From positions 1 through 6,153 of the forward strand of contig JAGYLT010000147.1 of NCBI GenBank assembly GCA_018400545.1: a stretch of DNA of 6,153 nucleotides, given 5' to 3'. The translations under genes and the position numbers were made by a program. Source of the stretch: Bacteroidales bacterium. Its GTDB lineage: Bacteria > Bacteroidota > Bacteroidia > Bacteroidales > 4484-276. Under the pieces are notes generated by a model that was not told the DNA's origin, searched no databases, and worked only from the letters and a program-made list of their open reading frames with translations. The first letter of the stretch is position 1. The number at the start of each line of letters is the position of its first letter. This document shows positions 1 through 5,309 of the stretch, piece by piece.

Positions 1-9
1 CCAGAAAAG

Positions 10-116
10 TTTCACGCAAAGACCGCAAAATTAAAAACGCAAAGGGCGCAAAAATTAATCCTCTCTTTCCGCTTTGCGTGCTTTGCGAAACATTATTCTG
101 CGAACTTTGCGTGAAA
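10..116. repeat. Palindromic array of CGCAAAG-type heptamers (intergenic repeat element)
   Basis: The outer ends, 10-21 and 105-116, are a perfect 12-base inverted repeat (TTTCACGCAAAG / CTTTGCGTGAAA). Inside, the left arm carries heptamers CGCAAAG/A at 15-21, 24-30, 38-44 and 47-53. The right arm carries the complementary CTTTGCG or TTCTGCG at 72-78, 81-87, 96-102 and 105-111. Start-to-start spacing is 9, 14, 9 on the left and 9, 15, 9 on the right, so the arms mirror each other. The heptamers are conserved but the short spacers between them are not. The centre, 54-71, is a pyrimidine-rich spacer. Similar CGCAAAG-rich stretches are familiar from intergenic DNA of Bacteroidota, but I cannot name a defined family. 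It could be a miniature repeat element, a strong hairpin downstream of the minus-strand gene, or a multi-site protein-binding region. No ORF is seen in it. Confidence 0.8.
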
Positions 117-213
117 TAATTTGCCAATAAAAACACGAATATTATTGATAAGATTCTACGTTAATTTGATCCCGTACTTACGGTATGTTGATGTACAAAA
201 TTGAAAATTAAAA

Positions 214-224
214 CCGCTGCGCGG
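214..224 (-). terminator. Weak candidate terminator of the minus-strand beta-barrel gene
   Basis: Read on the minus strand, CCGC, a 3-base loop GCA and GCGG form a short all-GC stem followed by TTTTAATTTTC. It lies about 65 bases after the stop codon of the beta-barrel gene. Four base pairs is short for an intrinsic terminator, so this is only a candidate. The rest of 117-286 shows no gene on either strand. Confidence 0.3.
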
Positions 225-252
225 AAAATCAAATCCAACAATTTGTAAAACG

Positions 253-276
253 ACCAACATCTTGGTTAGTTTTTTT
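253..276. terminator. Short hairpin with T-tract, possible bidirectional terminator
   Basis: ACCAA (253-257), loop CATC and TTGGT (262-266) form a 5-bp stem. On the plus strand it is followed by TAG and seven Ts (270-276). On the minus strand it is followed by CGTTTT. It lies between the stop of the minus-strand beta-barrel gene and the heptamer array. It would suit the end of a convergent plus-strand transcript entering from the left as well as that gene. The stem is short and the call tentative. Confidence 0.35.
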
Positions 277-286
277 GCCTAAGCGC

Positions 287-1003
287 CTAAAACAAATACT
301 TAAAAGCGAATCCCAACTTTGGCCCGGAAAGGGAAATGTCTTCGGTTACCTCTGTTTGGGCATCAGGCATATCCGGATCCGGATTATCGATTTGTTGAAC
401 AAAGCTTTGCTGATAAGTTCCCTGTTTGTATTCAGCAAATAAATCCAGGGCAAAATGTTCTGAGAAAGCCAGTTCCAGGCCAACTAAACCTGAAAACAAT
501 GCGGATGAACCACTTACCGGATCAGGGTTCTCTTTATCCTCAAAATTCAGGCTGTACTGGATAAAAGTATATTCACCTCCCACACCAATATATGGCGTAA
601 TAATTGTCAAACGCAAAGGTGCGGCATAATAGATCAGATCAAGGCTGATGGGATTTCCGGTGAGCAGCATTTCGGTTTTCCCAAATTTTGGGATAATGGT
701 TTCGGCACGGGTTTGCCAATAACCAATCCCGAATTTTGCCGCCAAATTTTTAACAAGTGTAAATTCAACAAAACCATTGGCAAAAATATTGGTAGAAAAT
801 TCCGCATCTTTAAAAAAGGAATTTGTATCATTTTTCCAATAATCGAGCTCAGGATCATAAACCCCGAGACTAAGCCCAAAGCTTCTGACTTTAAAATTTT
901 GTCGTTCCTCTTCATTGTCCTGCGCAAAAACCCGACTGGAAAACAATAAAGTACAAATCAATAAAACTGCTGATAAACCAGTTAATGAAATACGAAATCC
1001 CAT
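287..1003 (-). CDS. Small outer-membrane beta-barrel protein
   Basis: A 238-residue exported protein, probably an outer-membrane barrel of the general OmpW/OMP-b-barrel type. Residues 1-27 form a signal peptide: basic start, hydrophobic core, and cleavage after VFA just before QDNEEE. The mature part is a series of amphipathic stretches that alternate aromatic and small residues (FGLSLGVYDPELDYW; FVEFTLVKNLAAKFGIGYWQT; ITPYIGVGGEYTFIQYSL; FSGLVGLELAFSEHFALDLFAEY). It ends in LGFAFKYLF, with a C-terminal Phe as in many barrel proteins. That pattern and the length fit about eight strands. Two likely surface loops are rich in Asn, Asp and Pro (ENPDPVSG and DNPDPDMPDA). The ATG at 1003 is chosen because the signal peptide starts directly there. 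It lies downstream of the lipoprotein gene but behind a hairpin terminator. No transport substrate or partner can be read from the sequence. The beta-barrel call is fairly secure; the function is unknown. Confidence 0.75.
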   Translation of the reverse strand: MGFRISLTGLSAVLLICTLLFSSRVFAQDNEEERQNFKVRSFGLSLGVYDPELDYWKNDTNSFFKDAEFSTNIFANGFVEFTLVKNLAAKFGIGYWQTRAETIIPKFGKTEMLLTGNPISLDLIYYAAPLRLTIITPYIGVGGEYTFIQYSLNFEDKENPDPVSGSSALFSGLVGLELAFSEHFALDLFAEYKQGTYQQSFVQQIDNPDPDMPDAQTEVTEDISLSGPKLGFAFKYLF

Positions 1004-1037
1004 ATTAAATAAATTGAAAATTAAACGTTGCTCTCAG

Positions 1038-1045
1038 CAAAATAA
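1038..1045 (-). promoter_or_regulatory. Near-consensus Bacteroidota -7 box before the beta-barrel gene
   Basis: On the minus strand this reads TTATTTTG, which matches TAnnTTTG at five of its six fixed positions. It lies about 35 bases before the ATG at 1003. It overlaps the T-rich tail of the terminator at 1046-1078. No TTTG-type -33 element is seen at the usual distance, so the assignment is weak. Read-through from the lipoprotein gene is the alternative. Confidence 0.3.
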
Positions 1046-1078
1046 AAAAGCATGAAATCCTGAAGATCCCATGCTTTT
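1046..1078 (-). terminator. Rho-independent terminator after the lipoprotein gene
   Basis: AAAAGCATG (1046-1054) and CATGCTTTT (1070-1078) form a perfect 9-bp stem around a 15-base loop. Within the loop, ATCC and GGAT-like parts may pair only weakly. On the minus strand the stem runs into TTTTTTATTTTG, a good U-tract, 23 bases after the lipoprotein stop codon. On the plus strand the tail TTTTGATTATTATATTTTTC is also T-rich, but no plus-strand gene ends here. Confidence 0.75.
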
Positions 1079-1100
1079 GATTATTATATTTTTCTTTCTT

Positions 1101-2255
1101 TTAATTTCCCCATCCCTGATGGTGGCAATAGGTTTCTTCAACTTTCCACTGGAATATTTCCATGGGAACCTGTGTTACATTTTCGATAAACTCACCGGTG
1201 TAATTGTAAACTTTATAATTTGTTAATTTACAACGGGTAAACAATTGTTGTGCATACAAATAACGTGGACCAATACACCTTGTGTCGATAACCTGAAAAT
1301 CAATTGGGTCTGCACTCGACTCGATTACATTATCTACCAATGCACTTTGAATATCCGTGATATAAACAAACGTTCCACAAGCACCTTCACTACATGTTTC
1401 TGATTCTCCGGATAATAAGTATGCTGACCATCCAACTTCTCCAACAAGACGATATCCTGTAAACACATACCAAATTGAGAAGTGTGGCATTTCAAAAGTA
1501 GCCATTGTACGATCTGCGTTAAGTTGACCTTCGATAATCTCCCACTCCTGTGAGCTTTCGTTAAAACTACCGAGCAGCATAGGGGAATCTCCGTCAATTA
1601 CACTTTGAATGGTAACAGGAACTTCAAGTACCGGTTTTGCATCAGCCGGAAATTCAAGATCTGGTGAAAAATTAAATCCGGATTGTATTGCTCTTTCACC
1701 GAGAACCACAAATTCACCGAATTTAGCGGGTGAAGGAATATAAGTAATGGTTACCTCTGTATTTGATGATACAGCGCCTTCAGGAAAGGTGATTGATGGT
1801 GAAACTTGAAAGTCACTCGAAATCGACACCATGGTTTCCGTGGTGGAAATCATTGAGGTTTCTCCAATGTGATTCAGGTAGAAATTCTCTTTGGTAACCC
1901 CGATAATATCTTCCGGGGTTTCTTCAATATCAATAACTGCACTTTGAGCCAGATAACCTGCTTTTGAAGCTGTGATAATGTAAGAACCAACCTGGTTTCC
2001 TTCAAGTGAAAGTTTTCCTGATTCAGAACTGTATTCCTCCATGATACCATCAGGGCTGATAACGGTGATGGTAAGATCATTGAGTAAATCGCCCTGAGCC
2101 CCGTCATAAACTGCAATCTTGAGTTCATTTACTGTTTCAGGGTTGGGTTCGGGCCAATCTGAAGTGCCTACTTTTTTACACTGGGTAAGCGAGAATAGCA
2201 TTACACCAGCCATAAGCACGAGGGCAAAAATCGGTTTGTAAGATTTGGTTTTCAT
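1101..2255 (-). CDS. Lipoprotein with carboxypeptidase-regulatory-like domain, ZU5-like segment and Cys-rich tail
   Basis: A 384-residue predicted lipoprotein. The signal peptide ends in the lipobox LTQC, making Cys26 the lipid-modified residue. KK follows it, so there is no obvious inner-membrane retention Asp. Residues about 45-110 look like a carboxypeptidase-regulatory-like / CNA-B-type beta sandwich (LKIAVYDG, then LTITVISPDG, GSYIITASKAGYLAQ). Residues about 143-262 resemble a ZU5-type region: SITFPEGAVSSNTEVTITYI matches the PxGA core, and TMATFEMPHFSIWYVF resembles the HFSxY ending often seen after it. The last 100 residues contain five cysteines (288, 293, 327, 342, 377) and end in CHHQGWGN. 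These could form disulfides or bind a metal, but this is inference. Both named domains are known as structural or ligand-binding modules at cell surfaces, so a surface or adhesion role is plausible and unproven. It has its own -7 box and a terminator. Start ATG 2255 is fixed by the signal peptide. Confidence 0.8.
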   Translation of the reverse strand: MKTKSYKPIFALVLMAGVMLFSLTQCKKVGTSDWPEPNPETVNELKIAVYDGAQGDLLNDLTITVISPDGIMEEYSSESGKLSLEGNQVGSYIITASKAGYLAQSAVIDIEETPEDIIGVTKENFYLNHIGETSMISTTETMVSISSDFQVSPSITFPEGAVSSNTEVTITYIPSPAKFGEFVVLGERAIQSGFNFSPDLEFPADAKPVLEVPVTIQSVIDGDSPMLLGSFNESSQEWEIIEGQLNADRTMATFEMPHFSIWYVFTGYRLVGEVGWSAYLLSGESETCSEGACGTFVYITDIQSALVDNVIESSADPIDFQVIDTRCIGPRYLYAQQLFTRCKLTNYKVYNYTGEFIENVTQVPMEIFQWKVEETYCHHQGWGN

Positions 2256-2278
2256 TGTTACTAATTTTTATTGTTACT
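2254..2278 (-). repeat. Two direct copies of AGTAACAAT in the lipoprotein leader
   Basis: On the minus strand AGTAACAAT occurs at 2270-2278 and again at 2254-2262, 16 bases apart. The second copy runs into the ATG start codon. Both lie in the short predicted leader (from about 2286). There is no Shine-Dalgarno sequence, so this A-rich repeat may be part of the translation start region, or chance. Confidence 0.5.
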
Positions 2279-2291
2279 TTTTTATTATTTA

Positions 2292-2299
2292 CAAATGTA
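2292..2299 (-). promoter_or_regulatory. Bacteroidota -7 box for the lipoprotein gene
   Basis: The minus strand reads TACATTTG, a perfect match to TAnnTTTG, 37 bases before the ATG at 2255 and just past the stop of the YjbH-like gene. It predicts a leader of about 30 bases. No TTTG-type -33 box is visible at normal spacing. The lipoprotein gene can therefore be transcribed alone, though no terminator separates it from the upstream gene. Confidence 0.5.
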
Positions 2300-2306
2300 T
2301 GAAATT

Positions 2307-3581
2307 TTAATCTGAATATTTATTAATCTCAATAATGAGGCGTTTTTTAATAAAATCCGGATTATAATCTAACAACATATCTGTAAGACTATATCCTGTT
2401 TGATATTTTACCCCATTCTGAGGAAATCCTTTCGCCCGGTATTCCCAATCAAATGCTTTTGATGGCCTGATTCTGAAAATTCTGAGCTTAGTGTACTTTC
2501 CTGGCGGAAGTGGTATAGAAAATCTAAATCCGCCATCATAGTCATCTTTAGTGGCAAAAGCAAAAAAACCAATTTTTACCTGGCCAAATTGCCTCAGCAC
2601 TTCAAATCGCGCTGAAAGCACATTGTAAAGAAAATTTCCAACTTCAAACCGCGCAACAAGGTCATATGGGTTGTACCGGTACTGGGCATTGAAAATAGCC
2701 GTCAGGTATCTTTGCTTATCGTAATACTCTGTTTGAATTCCGGTAAATGAGTAGTAGCCCGTATATCCGACATTTGCACCAATTTCAAAACGCCCTTCGG
2801 CAAATAACTTCTTAACTTCCAAATCGATACCTGCCCTGTTTTTATCAAAAAAACCGGTGGTTAAGTCAAGGTAGAAATTATCATCCAGGCTAAAAAACTG
2901 ATTTAGGGTTACATTTCCCGGCCTTACTGTTTCACGTTCCGCTTCGAAAAAAAAATCATTCTGTAATGGAATGATCAACTGGGCCTTAAGCGTTAAACCC
3001 TTTGCAAGGGTAGAATTCAATTCGGGTATCAGGCTGAAATTCGACTCAACCGGATTATCAAAATTACCGAATTTAGCTGACCACTTTGGTATTACTGGCA
3101 AGTCAACCTTAAATCTTGATCTGTTTGCAACATCAGATACCGGCTGCTTAATATTACTTACATTTAGTGTTGCTGAGATGGCCGTTAGAAATTCTTCACT
3201 TTCAATTTCACCATACAGATATTGTTCATAAACAGTAATTGGAAAGGTTATCCTGAGCATCGGAACTTCATCTCGCAATAAAACTACATCTAAAATCTCA
3301 GTTTCAAAATCTTCACTTTCAGAAGCAATATTGATCAACTCAGCCAATCCGCGGGGCTCAAACCTGTATCTGCGGTTTTCTAAAAAAACCTGTAAAGTAT
3401 CATTTTTGTGATACACTGACACATTTTCAAATCCCTCCTCAACAAGGGCTGACTCTAGATTTACGGTTCGATTTTGTGCAAAAACACCAGAATTATCTCC
3501 ACAAATGAGGTAAACAAAATGACAAAGAACGATTATAAAAATCCTCGTAATCAAACGATCAAATAATATCTTTCTATCCAA
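2307..3581 (-). CDS. Exported beta-rich protein, YjbH-like (TTG start)
   Basis: A 424-residue secreted, probably outer-membrane protein. A hydrophobic N-terminus (FIIVLCHFVYLIC) is followed by a likely cleavage after VFA at residue 35. Residues about 40-145 form a small domain with ALVEEGFENVSV and ENRRYRFEPRGL. Residues about 160-424 are amphipathic beta strands with aromatic residues at strand ends (FGNFDNPVESNFSLIPEL, GLTLKAQLIIPLQNDF, FYLDLTTGFFDKNRAGID, GGFRFSIPLPPGKY). This layout resembles YjbH-type proteins, which in enterobacteria are encoded with yjbEFG and linked to exopolysaccharide. That family call rests on recall, and no yjbE, F or G homologue lies beside it here. The start is odd: the first codon after an in-frame TGA is TTG at 3581, and the first ATG is codon 108. 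A second TTG at 3554 would give a tighter signal peptide. It is divergent from tilS and probably leads the minus-strand envelope cluster. Export and beta structure are secure; the function is not. Confidence 0.65.
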   Translation of the reverse strand: MDRKILFDRLITRIFIIVLCHFVYLICGDNSGVFAQNRTVNLESALVEEGFENVSVYHKNDTLQVFLENRRYRFEPRGLAELINIASESEDFETEILDVVLLRDEVPMLRITFPITVYEQYLYGEIESEEFLTAISATLNVSNIKQPVSDVANRSRFKVDLPVIPKWSAKFGNFDNPVESNFSLIPELNSTLAKGLTLKAQLIIPLQNDFFFEAERETVRPGNVTLNQFFSLDDNFYLDLTTGFFDKNRAGIDLEVKKLFAEGRFEIGANVGYTGYYSFTGIQTEYYDKQRYLTAIFNAQYRYNPYDLVARFEVGNFLYNVLSARFEVLRQFGQVKIGFFAFATKDDYDGGFRFSIPLPPGKYTKLRIFRIRPSKAFDWEYRAKGFPQNGVKYQTGYSLTDMLLDYNPDFIKKRLIIEINKYSD

Positions 3582-3599
3582 TCAATTCACAATTCTATC

Positions 3600-3612
3600 G
3601 CAGTTTTACTGC
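3600..3612 (-). promoter_or_regulatory. Hairpin in the leader of the YjbH-like gene
   Basis: GCAGT (3600-3604), loop TTT and ACTGC (3608-3612) are a perfect 5-bp inverted repeat, extendable by a G-T pair. In the transcript from the -7 box at 3636-3643 it would sit in a leader of about 50 bases, 19 bases before the TTG start. There is no T-tract, so it is not a terminator. It could affect mRNA stability, translation or protein binding. Confidence 0.4.
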
Positions 3613-3635
3613 ATTTTACAAAAGATACTTTTTTG

Positions 3636-3666
3636 CAAACATACATCAAAATATTTTAGAATCCAA
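3636..3666 (-). promoter_or_regulatory. Bacteroidota-type promoter of the YjbH-like gene
   Basis: The minus strand has TATGTTTG (3636-3643), a perfect TAnnTTTG -7 box, followed by C as is common. A TTGG (3663-3666) lies upstream, with 19 bases between the elements, close to the usual -33 spacing. Transcription would start near 3630, about 50 bases before the TTG start codon. This is the best two-element promoter in the window. Confidence 0.6.
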
Positions 3667-3737
3667 GATTGGTACACAAAAACAGGTTAAAAAAAATTAA
3701 TTCTGAAGACCTCTATATGAAGATGAAATATCAGATG

Positions 3738-3745
3738 TACCTTAG
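3738..3745 (+). promoter_or_regulatory. Possible -7 box of tilS
   Basis: TACCTTAG matches TAnnTTTG except for one base and is followed by C. It lies about 60 bases before the tilS ATG. No -33 TTTG is seen at the right distance. The rest of the 224-base divergent gap (3582-3805) shows no further gene or RNA. Confidence 0.3.
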
Positions 3746-3805
3746 CAAATTGATTTCTAACAGGTTTTAAGTTGATTAAAGTTATCGGGTTATACAAAGA
3801 ATTTA

Positions 3806-5125
3806 ATGATCGATTCATTTATTGCATACATTGAAAAATTAAAACTTTTCGATCATAACCAAAAGATTTTGCTCACCGTAAGTGGAGGTATTGATTCGAT
3901 GGTTATGCTTGATTTGTTCATAAAATCCGGATTCCAGACCGGAATTGCCCATTGTAATTTTGGATTGCGTGGCGATGAAAGCGATGCTGATGAAAAGTTT
4001 GTTTCTGAATCAGCGAGAATATATCGTTGTCCGCTGTATGTTAAAAAAATGGATACCAAATCTTTTGGCAAAAAACAAAAGCTTTCGTTGCAAATGGCCG
4101 CTCGCGAGCTCAGGTATGCCTGGTTTGAAGAACTGATGGACAAAACGGATTTTAATCTGTATGCCACTGCTCATCACTTTGACGATCAGATCGAAACCTT
4201 TTTTATTAACCTGTTTCGTGGAACAGGCGTTACCGGTTTGTCAGGAATTCCCCAAAAATATGGCCATTGCATCAGGCCCCTGATTTTTGCGGATAGAAAA
4301 ATGATCGTGCAGTATGCAAGAGAAAATGGCATTAAATACCGGGAAGACAGTTCAAATGCAAAGCATGATTACCTGCGCAACCGCATCCGGCATTTCGTTT
4401 TACCAGCAATCCAAAAGGCGGAACCATCTTTTAAAACCGGCTTTCAGAATACATTTCAGGCACTTAAAATAACTTCGGCTTTTATCCAGGATGAAGTTAA
4501 AAAACGAAAAAGTGAAATCCTTGAGCAAAAGAAGAATATGATTTACGTCTGTATGGAAAAACTGAAACAGGAGTCGCAGCCTGAATTTATACTTTTTGAG
4601 ATGCTCAAACCATTTGGTTTTAACTTTTCTACAATCGTGGGAGCATACAGGTCCTTTGGCAAAACTTCAGGCAAAAGGTTTCATTCTGATACACACGAAT
4701 TGTTTATCGACCGAAAAGAATTGATTATCAGGGAGATTAATCCCTATTCAACAGCCGAAACTGAAATCGCAGCCGGCGTTGATGAAATCGTTAAACCCAT
4801 TCATTTGAAATTTTCTGAATTTAAATATGAAGATCAGAAAATTCCCACAAGCCCGGATATTGCCTGGCTGGACTATGACAAACTGAAGTTCCCACTGAAA
4901 ATCAGAAACTTCAGGGAAGGGGATTATTTTATTCCGCTTGGCATGACGGGCCGGAAAAAGCTCTCCGATTTTTTTATCGACCAAAAAATACCAGTCCCTG
5001 AAAAGCAAAATATCAAAGTACTGATATCGGGAAATGAAATAGCCTGGATCGTTGGCTACCGGATTGATAACCGGTTCAAAATTTCGTCTGCGACGCGCAG
5101 GGTATTTACATCACGATTAATTTAA
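3806..5125 (+). CDS. tilS: tRNA(Ile)-lysidine synthetase TilS
   Basis: A cytosolic enzyme that attaches lysine to C34 of the CAU anticodon of tRNA-Ile2, using ATP. This makes lysidine, so that the tRNA reads AUA and is charged with isoleucine instead of methionine. It is normally essential. The N-terminal PP-loop ATPase domain is complete: SGGIDS at 26-31, HCNFGLRGDESD at 49-60, SLQMAARELRYAWF at 94-107, ATAHHFDDQIET at 120-131, LFRGTGVTGLSGIP at 136-149, EDSSN at 180-184 and YLRNRIRH at 189-196. A middle helical region follows. A TilS C-terminal domain is seen at about 366-435 (LKIRNFREGDYFIPLGMTGRKKLSDFFID, then RIDNRFK). At 439 residues it has the full family length, with no missing motif. 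The ATG at 3806 fits the usual start about 20-25 residues before the PP-loop. It has a candidate terminator after it and is divergent from the YjbH-like gene. Confidence 0.97.
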   Translation: MIDSFIAYIEKLKLFDHNQKILLTVSGGIDSMVMLDLFIKSGFQTGIAHCNFGLRGDESDADEKFVSESARIYRCPLYVKKMDTKSFGKKQKLSLQMAARELRYAWFEELMDKTDFNLYATAHHFDDQIETFFINLFRGTGVTGLSGIPQKYGHCIRPLIFADRKMIVQYARENGIKYREDSSNAKHDYLRNRIRHFVLPAIQKAEPSFKTGFQNTFQALKITSAFIQDEVKKRKSEILEQKKNMIYVCMEKLKQESQPEFILFEMLKPFGFNFSTIVGAYRSFGKTSGKRFHSDTHELFIDRKELIIREINPYSTAETEIAAGVDEIVKPIHLKFSEFKYEDQKIPTSPDIAWLDYDKLKFPLKIRNFREGDYFIPLGMTGRKKLSDFFIDQKIPVPEKQNIKVLISGNEIAWIVGYRIDNRFKISSATRRVFTSRLI

Positions 5126-5131
5126 AAATCC

Positions 5132-5160
5132 GTCTAAATAATTGGACTTAAGTTTTTTTT
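5132..5160 (+). terminator. Rho-independent terminator after tilS
   Basis: GTCTAA (5132-5137), loop ATAA and TTGGAC (5142-5147) form a 6-bp stem with one G-T pair. It is followed by TTAAG and eight Ts (5153-5160). It begins seven bases after the tilS stop codon. The stem is AU-rich and modest, but position and T-run support the call. It would separate tilS from dsbD. Confidence 0.55.
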
Positions 5161-5194
5161 AGTGAGAGAAAATTAAAAAAACCCTCCAAATTGT

Positions 5195-5202
5195 TACTTT
5201 TG
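5195..5202 (+). promoter_or_regulatory. Bacteroidota -7 box for dsbD
   Basis: TACTTTTG is a perfect TAnnTTTG match followed by C. It lies downstream of the tilS terminator and 108 bases before the chosen dsbD ATG. A -33 TTTG is not visible at normal spacing. The predicted leader of about 100 bases is long for this gene. Confidence 0.5.
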
Positions 5203-5309
5203 CCCGCCAAATCACATATCGCAGTATTTTGCGGTTTATTGAATAAAATGAAGTGAAAAAAATATCGTTAAGTAGTTTCTCAGATATTGTTAAAATTAAA
5301 TGTATCACA

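Noticed and set aside
10..116. CRISPR array
   Set aside because: The repeats are only seven bases, in both orientations, with spacers of 2-8 bases; this does not fit CRISPR.
319..629. Plus-strand ORFs opposite the beta-barrel gene
   Set aside because: They lie inside a minus-strand gene with a signal peptide and barrel pattern, and their own products look random in composition.
634..927. Minus-strand ORF in another frame of the beta-barrel gene
   Set aside because: Out-of-frame shadow with no recognisable domain; the main frame is intact throughout.
1334..1597. Minus-strand ORF within the lipoprotein gene
   Set aside because: Alternate frame of a complete, well-supported gene.
3582..3805. 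tRNA or small RNA gene in the divergent gap
   Set aside because: No cloverleaf, no T-loop GTTCRA motif in a fitting context, and no terminator hairpin; only promoter-like boxes and a short leader hairpin.
3853..4167. Minus-strand ORF opposite the PP-loop part of tilS
   Set aside because: Antisense to the most certain gene in the window, and no family likeness.
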